Source: Montifringilla adamsi
Lineage: Eukaryota > Chordata > Aves > Passeriformes > Passeridae
DNA length: 64,000 bases
NCBI GenBank assembly: GCA_017590115.1
Contig: JAGGNK010011003.1
Location: 1,562,558 to 1,626,557, forward strand
Direction: 5' to 3'
Shown here: positions 22,101-31,304 of the stretch, in pieces
Layout: the number at the start of each line of letters is the position of its first letter
Numbering within the stretch: the stretch's first letter is position 1
Position numbers and translations under genes: made by a program
Notes under the pieces: model-generated
Told to the model about the DNA's origin: nothing
The model's database searches: none
Seen by the model: the letters and a program-made list of their open reading frames with translations, nothing else

Positions 22101-25100
22101 CACCAGGCTTTGGCATTCTGCTGAGCTTGAACTGCTTGGAGTGAGGCAGAGTTGTGCCATGGGTTAAGGAGAAACTCCAGGACAGAGAGCTCCAGAACAG
22201 CCTGTGAGGGATCCTGGAAATCTTGGCTGAGGTAAAGAGACACCTTTTTGGATAAATGAGATCACCAAAGAACATATCCCAGAGCAACAGCCCCTGCTCC
22301 AGTGGGGAGAGCCAAGAGCCAGAAAACACAGTGCCCATTCCTGAGCTACCAGAACATGGAGAGGGGAAAGGCAGGTTTTCCAGAGAAGCTGTGGCAGCCC
22401 TGGAAGTGTCTAAGGCAGGTTGGATGGGGCTTGGAGCAACCTGGGATAGTGGAAGGTGTCCCTGCCCTTGGCAAGGGGTGGAATGAAATGGACTTTAAGG
22501 TCTCTTCCATGCCAAACCAGTTTGGGATTCTGTGAAACACAAACGGTGTCCAGCGAGCAGGTGGTGCCCAGGAGAACACCAGCACATGCTTGGGGCAGCA
22601 GCAGGAAAAGCTGGTATTTCTCAGGCTGCTTTTTCTGTCTGTGCCAGTCTGGTGCAACCAGTGCAGGCCCCAGTGCGTGGGCATCGCCCAGATTGGCATC
22701 TGGGAGGTGCTGGAGATTGGAATCATTCTTTTTTTACTCCTTGTCAATGGTATCATCGCTGCCTCCCATGGCCTGAAACATCTGCAGCAAGGACAAAGCT
22801 GGGGGTTGGGCTCTGGCACAGCTTCCAGGAGGAGAAGGAAGGGCAGGAGGCAAGAGGAGCCCTGGAGCAGTGAATATTTCCAACCACAGTTCCAAGCCTT
22901 GGAGGATGGCTCCCTTTGGCCCTGAAGAGCCCTGGGGGAATGGTTCCCTTTGGCCTGCCCTGGTTTCCCCCTCCCCCCTGGCCCTGTTACTTTGGGCTCT
23001 CTCCACGTGTGCTGCAATTTGAGGTTTCTCTGAAGATGCCCCCACACAGTTTTTGGGGTTTGAGGGGGCTGAGGACCTCAGCTCTGCTCCAGGTGGGAGC
23101 AGGGGGTTGGGAACACACTCAGGGCTCAGTGCCACATCCTTTATTCACTCTCAGGCACCAAAATCTACGGTGTGTCTGAAGAAATGAGGATTTCAGGAAG
23201 AGGGAAGGCTCCAGTGAGCTGGAGCTGAACCTGCAGTCAGAGCAGGGCTGGGGCTGGCTGGGCTGGATCTTTTCCCATGCCCAGGAGCTGTGGGGAGCTG
23301 ACATCACACAGGCAGGTGAGGCTCTTCTCCCAACAGAAACTTGGAGTTCTGTTGGTTTGGAGGTGCTGTCTGCAGGCACCCCCCTGGCTATGTTGACAGA
23401 AGCAGATTTCTATCAACAAAGCTTTGGAGCACAGACAAGGAATGAAACTCATAAAACCTCCTGGCTCCCAGCTCCCTGCTCCTCGAGCCACAGGGCATTT
23501 GGATGTGTCCAGGTTTCCCTGTGTCCTGACTGAGGCTGGAGCTCTGTGTTTTCTAAACAAACACAGGGCAGGAGTGGGTGAAGTACAGCAGAAATGTTCA
23601 AAAAGCAGCAAACCCAAGGCAGGCTTTGGGCAGGAGGTTTTTTTCTCTAGTTATCATGAGTCTGCAGAGCTTTTCCTTCAACTCCAAAGGCCTTTTTTGC
23701 ATAGAATCCCAGACTGGTGTGGGTTGAAGGAAGCCTAAGGCTCATCTCATTCTGCCCCTGCCAAGGGCAGGGACACCTTCCACTATCCCAGGTTGCCAAG
23801 CCCTGTCCAGCCTGGCCTTGGACATTTCCAGGGATCCAGGGGCAGCCACAGCTTCCCTGGGCAACAAGTCCAGGGCCTCCCCACCCTCACAGGGAAGAAC
23901 TTTTCAAGCACTTTTGTTGGATGTGGAATAGGAATGTGATGCAGCCAGTGTCAAGGCACTAAATAACCTCCCCTTCTCCCAACACCTCTGAGCCAGCCCA
24001 GGCCCAACTTGACTGCTCCAAATCCTGCTGGACATAAAGAACTTTCCCTCCTGCTGGGAAAGCCAGTGGGTAACTGAGGGATTTCCACTGTCTCCCTCCT
24101 TTCTTTGGAGAGAAAGAAAGCAAATTGTCCCAGCACAGACAGTTCTCAAAATCTATTTTTATTTAAATAGGCTGGAGACAAAGGTCAAAGAACAGATGAT
24201 GTTAAGGGTTGTTAAGGACCTTATAAAAATCACCACTTCAAAAAAAACCCCAGTCTTCTCTGCCTGCCTTGCCCAGGGAGCCAGTCCCAGCCCAGGCTCC
24301 AGCTCCATACTGCTGTTTGCTCACCCAGTCTGAACCCCAATCAAGAGTGACTTTCTCTCCACCAGCCTTCCTGCTGTCTTTCCCTTCACCTAATTAAACC
24401 AGCAGATTAACTTCCAGCTAATGAAGGAGCACTTCCCTCAGCTGGCAGCCACGTGGCCTGCTGGAATGTATGGGGATAATTTTAGTTGCAATAAAGTCAA
24501 TGATGTAATCAATGTCAACATCAGTGTTCAATAGCAGGGGAGTTTCTTGGAACAGCTTCAAGCACTTCTGGATGCAGAATCCTGCCACACCCCCACGACA
24601 CCCATTCTAACCTTCCTTGCAGGTTTTATAAAGAACAACTTAAACAGAACCTGGAATTACGGAAGTTTTGCATTTTCCCTTTGGGACACACTGGCCTGAC
24701 ACACCTTCTGTGGACTTTGCTCAACAGTCTCACCTGGGATTTTCAGCCAGACAGGAGTTTCCAAACCAGCCTGTGATGTCATTGCCCAGTTCCTGTAAAA
24801 CCAAAAGGAACCTGCTGCCTAAAGCCTGTCACAAGCTCTCACCAAACAGGACTTTTGCCTTTGGACTTCATCTTTCTGGAAGCTCCCAGGAAAGGTGACA
24901 GCAATGAGCCGGTCCCCAAAGCCCCAGAGCTGGGCCAGAAACACCTTAGAAATAATAATTCATGTAAAATTCAAAAGATTAGGGATGTTCTCCTCATTGG
25001 ATTGTTCCAAACCCACTGTGTGCTGCCCTATTATTCTGCGTCTGGGAGTTCTTACAGAGGGAAAATTTATTTCCACAGGGAGGATTTTCAGGAGCAGATG

Positions 25101-27516
25101 CACCTGGGTGGGTTATTTTAGCAACAATGTAGAACAGCAGCTCCTGCCGCTCCATAAACAGAAACAGAAGGAGTTGCAAACCACTGGGGCTGGAAAGGAG
25201 CTGCACATCTGCATGTCCCTGATGGAGAAAAAAGGCTGCACTTAGTGGGAAAGGGTGTTCCAAGCTGGCTAGGAAAACAAAGGGAGGGGACTTGGTTTCT
25301 TTGCCCCTTTGCTCTGGGAAAGGGGATGCCCTCCCACCAAACAGCCTGGAAGAAGCAAATCTCAGCTGGATCCCAGACCAGCCTGGGTGATGGACCAGCC
25401 TGCTGGCAAGGTGGGAAATCCAGGATTGCTGCTGCCTGAGGAAGCTCAGGACACGAAGTAAACACTCTGGAAATGGCTGGAGGCTCAGGAATTATTGTAT
25501 TTGCAGAGACTCTCGTGGCAGGGAGGAATGATGAATCTGATTCCACGTTCTCAACTTTATGATACTGTATTATATTAAAGAATACTAAACTATTCTAAAT
25601 AATACAGAAAGGATACTTACTCAGTGCTAAAAGATAATAATGAAACTTGTTACTCTTTCCAGAATCCCGACACAGCTTGGCCCTGGTTGGCCAAAGAGTG
25701 AAAACAACTCACAGCAGAATGCAGAGAAACAATCACCTGTGGGTGAACAATCTCCAAACACATTCCACATGAGCACAACACAGGAGAAGCAAATGAGATA
25801 AGAATTGTTTTCCTTTTCTCTGAGGCTTCTCAGCTTCCCAGGAGAAAAATCCTGGGCAAAGGGATTTTTTCAGAGAATGTGAATGCCACAGGGGATGACA
25901 GAGAGGATGCTCCCACCCCCCTTATTTTTGAGGTTTTGTTTAAAAAAAACAACCCCCAAACCTCTGCAACCAAAAATCAAATCAACCAAGGAGGTGCCAT
26001 CCTCTTCCTTGGGAGCATGCAGAGGGAGGAATTCTGAAGGGATGGACCCTGTGAAGGCAAAAGCCTTGCTTGGTTTTAGCCAAGAAACCCCTTTCCATTT
26101 TATATCGATTGGGCAGTGACAGCCAAGGCTGCTTTGGAGACTCCAGTGTGGCTGAAAATTCCAGGTGAGCCCCGTGTGCCCCTGGTGTGTCCCACCATGT
26201 ACAGCCAGGGCAGGGGGAGGAGCTGGAATTCCTTCCCTGGAAGCACTTTGAAGCTGTGCTTGTTGCTCCTGCACCCACCTGCCTCCTCAGCAGCTGCTCC
26301 TTGCCATGTTTTCTGTCTGTTTCAGAATGGAAACAGGGCTGGGGCCCAAGGACTGGGATGAGCAGGTGGCAGATGTGGCTGTGGATGCTGATCCAGTCAG
26401 TTTTCTGGTGGGAGACATCACTGGCAAAAGGAGGGGAGAAAGATACTGGTATTTACTGGGATGTTTTGTAAGGGAAGGTTATTCCCTGCTGTCTTTCAGG
26501 ATTTTCTCCACAACAATTACCCAGAGCCCCTGGGCTGCCTGCAGGGCACCCAATCCATGATATTCCCAAATGTCTCCATTTCACAGCACCGTCCTGCCAC
26601 ATCCCCACGGTTCCCTGTGCTAAAATCCTTATCTAAATCACTCCCTGAACTCCTGATACAGCTAAGTTTGAACAAATCCCTGGATTCCAACACTGGAAAA
26701 ACAAAAACCACAAACCAACCCACCCCAGGTCACTGTGGGAACAGGGAATGTTCTGGAACTCAGTGACTGCTCAGGGGGCATGTGAGGGATGTTTGTGACA
26801 CTCCAGAGGTCCCTGAACTCTGCTCCCTGCCTGATGCAGGAGCTGCTGGAAGGCAGCAGGAGCACTCCAGGTGAGTGTGCCTGCTCCAGCTCCTGCTGCC
26901 CTGCTGGCTGAGCTCCAGCCTGGGCCCTCTGCAGGCTCCATCCTGGGTCTGGTCCCTGCCTGCTGAGCCCATCCCTGCCTGCTGAGCTTTGTGCCAGGTC
27001 TCATCCCTGTGTCCTGGGCTTTGGGAGGCTTGTCTGTGTGTACTGAGCTTCATCCCAGGGATAATCCCTGCCTCTGCTCTGTCCCAGACCACACCCCAGG
27101 CCTTGTCACTGTCTCTCTGTCCCTGTCCTGGGCCTGTTCCTGCTTCCTACGTTTCATCCTGGGCCTTCTCCACGTGTCCTGAGCCTCATCCTGTGGCTGG
27201 TTCCTGCTTCCTGGGCCTTCTTCCCATGCCCTGGGCCTCATCCTAGGCCTCGTGCCCTGAGCCTTTTTGTGGGACAATCGTCCTGTCCCAAGTCTGCTCC
27301 TGCCTCCTCCTTCCTGGGCCTCATCCTGAATGCCAAGCCTTATCCCAAGCTCTCTGCCTGTGCCTTCAGCCTCACCCTGGAGCTAATCCCCTCCTCCTGC
27401 CCCGTCCCTGGGCCTCTCCCCGGGCTCTCTCACCAGTAGTAGGTGAGGCGGCAGCCGGGGCAGCGCAGCGGGGCCGCTCGGGCCCCGCACAGCTCGCAGC
27501 GCGGGAGCGCCGCCAT
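13005..27516 (-). CDS. ZMYND12: ZMYND12, MYND zinc-finger axonemal protein, complete in eight exons
   Basis: Eight coding exons of 83, 142, 172, 170, 123, 121, 146 and 120 bp join in consistent phase to 358 residues, close to the roughly 365 of the human protein. Residues 7-45 form a MYND zinc finger with eight ligands: C7, C10, C19, C22, C28, H32, H41 and C45, including TYYC and HQKTDW. The rest is helical, TPR-like, with stretches matching the mammalian protein as I recall it (VPIYLLLAEAS, LSQAQWIVL, SGGYFHMANIF). Mammalian ZMYND12 belongs to the sperm-flagellum axoneme and partners TTC29. The start was chosen as the only ATG ahead of the zinc finger in the CpG-rich promoter; it gives an N terminus shorter than the human one. 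Promoter shared with PPCS. Confidence 0.93.
13125..14424 (-). other. ZMYND12: ZMYND12 intron 7
   Basis: AT-rich in the part nearest exon 8; the other end holds an antisense CR1 piece. No other feature recognised. Confidence 0.65.
14081..14305 (-). mobile_element. CR1 LINE 3'-end fragment
   Basis: Antisense tail: cacagaatcatggaatagtt, ccatggcagggacatctt, ccttggacacttccaggg, then the 'gggcaccctgtgccagggcc' block. Confidence 0.85.
14425..14570 (-). CDS. ZMYND12: ZMYND12 coding exon 7
   Basis: TEAQREEGRRVLCAVLEVRE to HYLGLDLAK. Acceptor ctccgtgcag, donor gtaggt, phase 0. Confidence 0.92.
14688..14884 (+). mobile_element. CR1 LINE 3'-end fragment
   Basis: Sense tail: ggcacagggtgcccagagaa, gctggacagggcttggagca, ggaaggtgtccctgccgtgg, ending accagtctgggtgtctgtga. 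Confidence 0.85.
15101..15243 (-). mobile_element. CR1 LINE 3'-end fragment
   Basis: Antisense: atcacagaatcccagactgc, gggatcttaaagaccatctc, ccatgggcagggacaccttc. Confidence 0.8.
15570..15815 (+). mobile_element. CR1 LINE 3'-end fragment
   Basis: Sense: ggaagaaattttttcatgga, gctgcctagggagatggtgg, ccaaatgattccatgagtcc. A different CR1 subfamily from the neighbouring copies by its 'aacaggctgcc...gtggagtcccc' middle. Confidence 0.8.
16034..16154 (-). CDS. ZMYND12: ZMYND12 coding exon 6
   Basis: VSSLWHAWLLSCLHEHQRAL to EEEEGIKDGM. Acceptor cttcctgccag, donor gtaaga, ends phase 1. Confidence 0.9.
16155..16981 (-). other. ZMYND12: ZMYND12 intron 5
   Basis: AT-rich from about 16370 on; no repeat or gene recognised. 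Confidence 0.6.
16982..17104 (-). CDS. ZMYND12: ZMYND12 coding exon 5
   Basis: 41 codons, VYLATAEFGLNSIKVSGGYF then HMANIFFYQNKM, ending NSLYTE. Acceptor gatttcag is clear; the phase-preserving donor is gttggt, which is atypical. Too short of an ATG to appear as an open reading frame of its own. Confidence 0.87.
17280..17562. repeat. Tandem repeat, about 45-60 bp units, in ZMYND12 intron 4
   Basis: The phrase tgtattttgggggttatcca and 'taggaatgaggtactaa' recurs at about 17283, 17328, 17367, 17452 and 17530 with growing decay. Confidence 0.75.
17889..17935. repeat. A-rich simple repeat
   Basis: Run of about 25 A followed by gaaagaaagaaaagaaaaag. Confidence 0.9.
18530..18922 (+). mobile_element. 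CR1 LINE 3' end, sense
   Basis: Nearly full CR1 tail: gaaaaggaggctcagggggg, gctctgcacagctcctgaca, gtttaggttggatactggg, catgtgtggatgtggcactt, ending gtgattccatgattctc. Confidence 0.88.
19133..19302 (-). CDS. ZMYND12: ZMYND12 coding exon 4
   Basis: Reads GAGRPRQAAKYLSQAQWIVL to LYHLAND. Acceptor gtcattccag, donor gtaagt, phase 0. Confidence 0.93.
19519..19925 (-). mobile_element. CR1 LINE 3' end, antisense
   Basis: ccacagaattccagactgat, ccatgggcagggacaccttc, gggccttggacacttccagg, ttccctcaca-type block, tctgaggtctccctggagcc. Confidence 0.88.
20690..20861 (-). CDS. ZMYND12: ZMYND12 coding exon 3
   Basis: Starts ESLIAVALSTAQ, then AIPAALQALRF and LVPIYLLLAEAST, matching the helical part after the zinc finger. 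Acceptor ttccctgcag, donor gtgagc, phase 1. Confidence 0.93.
20911..21005 (-). mobile_element. CR1 LINE 3'-end fragment
   Basis: Antisense: aatcacagaaccccacaatg, gtttgggttggagagacctt, cactagaccaggtgg. Confidence 0.75.
21789..21905 (-). mobile_element. CR1 LINE 3'-end fragment
   Basis: Antisense: cagaattccagaaaggtttg, ggggccttaaagctcatctt, cactagaccaggtcgctcag. Confidence 0.75.
22374..22535 (+). mobile_element. CR1 LINE 3'-end fragment
   Basis: Sense: ccagagaagctgtggcagcc, ggatggggcttggagcaacc, ggactttaaggtctcttcca, ending tttgggattctgtga. Confidence 0.85.
23701..23905 (-). mobile_element. CR1 LINE 3'-end fragment
   Basis: Antisense: atagaatcccagactggtgt, gccaagggcagggacacctt, ccttggacatttccagggat. 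Confidence 0.85.
25490..25890 (-). mobile_element. Solo LTR of an endogenous retrovirus, family B copy 1
   Basis: About 400 bp sharing long near-identical blocks with 41825-42269: atgatgaatctgattcca, ttatattaaagaatacta, cacaggagaagcaaatgaga, tctctgaggcttctcagctt, caggagaaaaatcctgggca. On the minus strand it opens TGTGGCATTCACATTCTCTG, which I recall as a common songbird LTR start. No internal retroviral genes are next to it. The left edge is eroded and no clean target duplication was found. Confidence 0.75.
26279..26420 (-). CDS. ZMYND12: ZMYND12 coding exon 2
   Basis: Completes the MYND finger: the T that finishes Cys28, then DVSHQKTDWISIHSHICHLL, and ends RKHGKEQLLRRQ. Acceptor ccttttgccag, donor gtgggt, phase 0 at the end. 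Not obvious from open reading frames because it has no internal ATG. Confidence 0.9.
26421..27433 (-). other. ZMYND12: ZMYND12 intron 1 with tandem repeat
   Basis: The part at about 26880-27400 is a decayed array of 30-35 bp units built from cctgggcctcatcc, gtccctgcctgctgagc and cctgcttcctgggcc, abutting the CpG-rich promoter. The rest shows nothing. Confidence 0.6.
27434..27516 (-). CDS. ZMYND12: ZMYND12 coding exon 1
   Basis: Reads MAALPRCELCGARAAPLR then CPGC and LTYY, the first half of the MYND finger. It ends TG before donor gtgaga, so the Cys of TYYC is split across the intron. Confidence 0.92.
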
Positions 27517-27546
27517 GACCGGCCCCGAACCCTCGGCGCGTCCCCG

Positions 27547-27560
27547 GTTGCCGGGGTGAC
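27547..27560 (-). promoter_or_regulatory. RFX X-box motif upstream of ZMYND12
   Basis: Minus-strand GTCACCCCGGCAAC fits the X-box consensus GTNRCC-N2-RGYAAC at every defined base and lies 31 bp before the ZMYND12 ATG. RFX factors drive ciliary and flagellar genes through this element. Confidence 0.65.
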
Positions 27561-27620
27561 ACTTCCGGTGAGACCGGACTCGTCACTTCCGACCGGCACC
27601 AACGGCGGCGCTGGCGTTCT

Positions 27621-27634
27621 GTTGCCGAGACAAC
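27621..27634 (-). promoter_or_regulatory. Second X-box-like element
   Basis: Minus-strand GTTGTCTCGGCAAC has a perfect GGCAAC half site and one mismatch in the other half; it abuts an ETS motif. Confidence 0.45.
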
Positions 27635-27698
27635 ACTTCCGGTAGGGGGGAAGGTGACACACGTGATTTCCGGCGGGCCGTGCGGGCCGGTCCCGGTC

Positions 27699-28093
27699 AT
27701 GGCGGCGGCGGCGGCGGAGGAGAAGGACAAGGGCAAGGAGGAGGACGAGGACAACGACGCGAATGCGGCGGCGACCGAGGGCCGGGTGCGGGCTTGGGCG
27801 GCGGCGCAGGCGGCGCGCGGGCGGCGCGTGGCGCTGGTGACGTCGGGCGGGACGCAGGTGCCGCTGGAGGCGCGCGCCGTGCGCTTCCTGGAGAACTTCA
27901 GCAGCGGCCGGCGCGGCGCCGCCTCGGCCGAGCGGCTGGTGCGGGCGGGCTACCGCGCTGCCCGCGCTGCTGCCCGCGCTCCGCGAGTACCAGCGCGCCA
28001 CCGAGGCGGGCGCGCTGCTCGCCATCGAGTTCACCGGGCTCGTGGAGTACCTGGCGCTGCTCCGCGCGGCCGCCCGAGCCCTGGCGCCCCTCG
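27699..28093 (+). CDS. PPCS: PPCS coding exon 1 with internal gap/frame shift
   Basis: Frame 1 runs from the ATG to RAGY at 27953. PPCS homology resumes in another frame at 27955 with [15 protein letters not shown] and [14 protein letters not shown], ending APLG at donor gtacgg. 395 bp is one base class off what exon 2 requires. The repeat ctgcccgcgct lies at the join. Confidence 0.88.
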
Positions 28094-30547
28094 GTACGGG
28101 GGGAACCGGGGGGACCGGGAGTGAGGGGCGGCCGCCGGTTCGTAGGGCACGAGGCAGGGCAGGATGGAGCCCCCCGGGGGTGTCTCCGGTGTGACCTGTG
28201 CCCAGGTCCGGGATGAGGATCTCGTGGGGGTCTCCATCGTGAGGGGAGCAGGAACCAGGGATGTGATGGTTGTGGGAGAAGGGTGGAGGGGTCCCCGGTA
28301 TGAGTAGCGGATAGAACCCCTCGCGGTGGTCCCAGGGCCAGGTATGAGGTGATCCCGGGAGCTGTGGGGCTCTGGCGTGAGGGTTCCAGGGGGCACCCTT
28401 GCTTGGAGGGCTCCTGCACCCCGGCATGAGGGTCTGGCTGTCCCCGGAGGCTGTTGTGGCTCGGGAGGAGGGGACAGGACAGAGCCCGGGTGGGGTCAGT
28501 GCTGCCCTGCTCAGGATTGTGCTGGGGGATCCCCGAGGGGCAGCCTGGCCTCCCCCGTTGGCTGTGGGGGGGTGGCAGGGACAGGCCGTGGCAGCAGGGG
28601 ACAGCAGTCGTGTTCCCACAGGCTCCAGCGTCATGTTCTACCTGGCAGCCGCCGTCTCGGATTTCTACATCCCCGTCTCCGAGATGCCGGAGCACAAGAT
28701 CCAGTCCTCGGAGGGGCCCCTGCAGGTGAGGCCCCCCTGGGCATGGCCCCCTCTGCCACCCCCCTCAGCCATCCCCTCCTTGCTTCCAGGGCCCTTCTCC
28801 TGAGAGCTGGCTGTGGATAAACCCGGGAAAGCGGCAAAGCAGCAGCTCGTGTGTGTTGTGAGGGGGTGAGATCCCACAGGGACAGAGCCCTCTGGAAATC
28901 CTGAAGTTTCACTGTTTTATTCTTATCTTGCACTGAGGGGCCCAGATAAGAGGGCAGGGCAGGATCAGCCCTGCTCTCCTTTGATCCAGGTTTATTTTTA
29001 GGGTGGGATTTAGGGGTGAGGGGTCCCGTGGGTTATCTGCAGGGAGGTCAGTGCTGCTCTGTCTGATATGGAGCAGCTTCAACATGTCTGCACTTGTGGT
29101 GTGGCACATGAAGAGGGCCCCCTGAGGTGCCTCCTGCTTTTCTGGCTTTGTCCTTTAGAGCTGCCCGTGCTTCCATGGAGATGAGGAGAGGGTGGGTCTC
29201 AGAGAGAGCTGAAGTGCTCCAGGAATAGCTCCTGGAGAGCTTGAGTTGCTGCCTTTTGTCTGGAGAGAGGCTTTGGGGAAGGGCCTGGAGTGCTAGGACA
29301 AGGGGGGGAATGGTTCCAAACAGACAGAATGAATTTAGATTGGATATTGGGAAGAAATCCTTCCCTGGGAGGGTGGGCAGGCCCTGGCACAGGGTGCCCA
29401 CAGCAGCTGTGGCTGCCCCTGGATCCCTGGAAGTGTCCCAGGCCAGGCTGGACAGGGCTTGGAGCAGCCTGGGGTGGTGGAAGGTGTCCCTGCCCATGGC
29501 AGGGGGTGGAATGAGATGGGATTTAAGGTTCCTCCCAACCCCAAACCATTCCATGACTCTGGGATCCATCTTGCTTGTATGAATGACAGAACAGCACTGC
29601 AGCACCGAGGTCCCTCTCAGCAATGGGAGCAGGTGTCTCTGGAATTCTTTACATAACAAATACCAAATTTATTTAATTAATTAATTTCTGAGAAGTTGCC
29701 AGGCTTCATTCTTTAACATTAGCGTTGGAAAGATGAGACCTGGCCTGATTCCCAGTGATGGATCCAGAGGTTGGGAAGCTGGAGAACAGAGTCTCCTACT
29801 GTTTTTGTCCATGCTTGAGCACTTTTGTGCCTCATGTTAAGGAGTTGATAGAAGGAAAGATGAAGATGGGATAAACTACCCAAATTCTGGAGAGGTGAAA
29901 ACTCAGATTTGTGCAGATATAATGCTTTTTTAAATCTTCTCATGTTTAAATTCCCCCAGTGTGGTTAGCTCTGGGAATGCAGGGCTCCTGTGGCCCGGCC
30001 TCAGAACCCCCTGACTGTGAGCACCACATGGATAATTTAATGTAAATTTAGTGTCATTTGAACCTTGTTTGGTGAGAGCTGCCCAGACACTGCCTTGAAA
30101 AACTTCCTGGTGCAAGTGGAATATGAAACAAAGCTGGAATTTCCCTCTTTCCCATCCCATCTCTTACTAAAACTCCCTGTAATGATTTTACTGATTTTTT
30201 CTTTTTATCTTTCCCCACTGCAGATCACAATGAAGATGGTGCCAAAAATGCTGTCACCCCTGGTCAAAGACTGGGCCCCTGAGGCCTTTGTGATTTCCTT
30301 CAAACTGGAGACAGATCCCCAGATCCTCCTGGACAAATCTCGGCAGGCTCTGGAGAAATACCGGCACCAGGTGGTGGTGGCCAACGTCCTGGAGTCCCGG
30401 AGAACCTCTGTCATCATCGTCACCAGGGACTCACAGACTCCCCTATCCCTGTCCAACGAGGAGCTAGCACAAGGCATGGAAATAGAGGAGAAGATTGTGA
30501 GTTACCTCCAGGGCCAGCACACAGCCTTTATAGAGAGAAAAGGCTGA
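27699..30547 (+). CDS. PPCS: PPCS, phosphopantothenoylcysteine synthetase, three exons, exon 1 broken
   Basis: Cytosolic second step of coenzyme A synthesis, joining 4'-phosphopantothenate to cysteine with ATP in animals. Exon 1 has a low-complexity acidic N terminus, then [20 protein letters not shown] and [14 protein letters not shown], the nucleotide-binding region. Exon 2 has [20 protein letters not shown] then HKIQSS, the pantothenate-site segment. Exon 3 has [27 protein letters not shown] and the [10 protein letters not shown] loop. Exons 2 and 3 are intact. In exon 1 about 45 residues expected after RAGY are absent, and the frame changes at 27954, so the sequence as given cannot encode the full enzyme in one frame. 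The gap is most simply an assembly or sequencing fault in a very GC-rich exon, but a real lesion cannot be excluded. Confidence 0.93.
28622..28725 (+). CDS. PPCS: PPCS coding exon 2
   Basis: GC completes Gly, then [15 protein letters not shown] to SSEGPLQ. Acceptor gttcccacag, donor gtgagg, phase 0. Confidence 0.94.
28726..30223 (+). other. PPCS: PPCS intron 2
   Basis: Contains one sense CR1 tail (29190-29570); otherwise nothing recognised. Intron 1 (28094-28621) is GC-rich and plain. Confidence 0.65.
29190..29570 (+). mobile_element. CR1 LINE 3' end, sense
   Basis: Lead-in agagagctgaagtgctccag, then ggcacagggtgcccacagca, gctggacagggcttggagca, ggtgtccctgcccatggcag, and a tail ending ccatgactctggga. 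Confidence 0.87.
30224..30547 (+). CDS. PPCS: PPCS coding exon 3 (last)
   Basis: 107 codons from [12 protein letters not shown] to [12 protein letters not shown], then TGA. Acceptor ttccccactgcag. Confidence 0.96.
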   Translation: MTMKMVPKMLSPLVKDWAPEAFVISFKLETDPQILLDKSRQALEKYRHQVVVANVLESRRTSVIIVTRDSQTPLSLSNEELAQGMEIEEKIVSYLQGQHTAFIERKG

Positions 30548-31304
30548 GGAGCAGCTGGGAGGAAATAAGGGAATGGTGCTGCAGAGGGAGTGGGACTGGA
30601 GCCTGTGCAGGTGAACAGAGCAATCCCCACGGAGCACGAGGAGGGCCGTCCAACACTGCCACTTCCATACAGCCTGGCCATGGTGGCTTTGTGAAAGAGA
30701 AATACATGGAAGTGAAACCATTCCAAAGGATATTTGTCCTGGTGTCTAAAGGAGGAAAGAGGCTTGTTTCTGTCCCGTGGGCTGGGAGGACGAGAAATGG
30801 TGAAGGTCTCTGTATATAAAAAATTTCTTGAATCTCCTTCTTTGAATTTTCTTTTAGAATGGCAGGAGGAAAGAATGGGACTTCACAGGAAAGATGTGCT
30901 GGTTTTATGACTGGAGTGGGGAATCTCTGGTGCTGAGAGTGGATGGTGAAACCAGGGTAGCAGAAGGGAAAATGAGGTGGCAGCAACTTTGGGGAAGCAG
31001 CTCTTGTGCCAGGGGAGATCCTGGGAGAGATCCCATGTTCCTACATTCCAGGTGCTGCAGCAGTGTCCCTAAAGCATCTGTTTCAAAGGTTTTCCTTCCA
31101 TCCCAGGTATTTGAAGGTTGCTTTGCTTCATATTCCATTTACACCAGAAAGTTTTCCAAGGCAGTGTTTGGGCAGCTCTCACCAAACAAGGCTCAAGTGT
31201 CACTGCAGAGCTCTGTAAACAAAGGCAAGGCCTCATTTGGCACAGACCATAGAGGATGGATCCAAGCTTGAGGCCAAGGTTGGAGAAGGGGAGAGGGCAC
31301 TGGC

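Larger units (their letters stand above)
20862..26278 (-). other. ZMYND12: ZMYND12 intron 2 (longest of the gene)
   Basis: 5.4 kb intron holding the CR1 fragments listed for 20911-23905 and a solo LTR at 25490-25890. The stretches 22536-23700 and 23906-25489 show no recognisable gene or repeat. Confidence 0.65.
27517..27698. promoter_or_regulatory. Bidirectional promoter ZMYND12/PPCS
   Basis: Non-coding spacer between divergent starts, without a TATA box. ETS-type ACTTCCGG sits at 27561-27568 and 27635-27642, ACTTCCG at 27585-27591, TTTCCGG at about 27667, and an E-box CACGTG at 27660-27665. ETS-rich CpG promoters commonly drive divergent housekeeping pairs; occupancy here is inference. Confidence 0.8.
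27430..28150. other. CpG island at the ZMYND12/PPCS divergent promoter
   Basis: Abrupt rise in CpG density compared with the flanks, covering both first exons and the 182 bp between the two ATGs. Confidence 0.85.

Noticed and set aside
25118..25546. Minus-strand frame considered as a missing ZMYND12 exon
   Set aside because: It does not continue the MYND finger; the true exon 2 is at 26279-26420, which completes the zinc ligands and fits the phase on both sides.
27372..28634. 420-codon open frame on the minus strand
   Set aside because: It lies antisense across the ZMYND12 exon 1 region and PPCS exon 1. Its length comes from GC-rich codon structure; no family resemblance and it runs through clear splice sites of the real genes.
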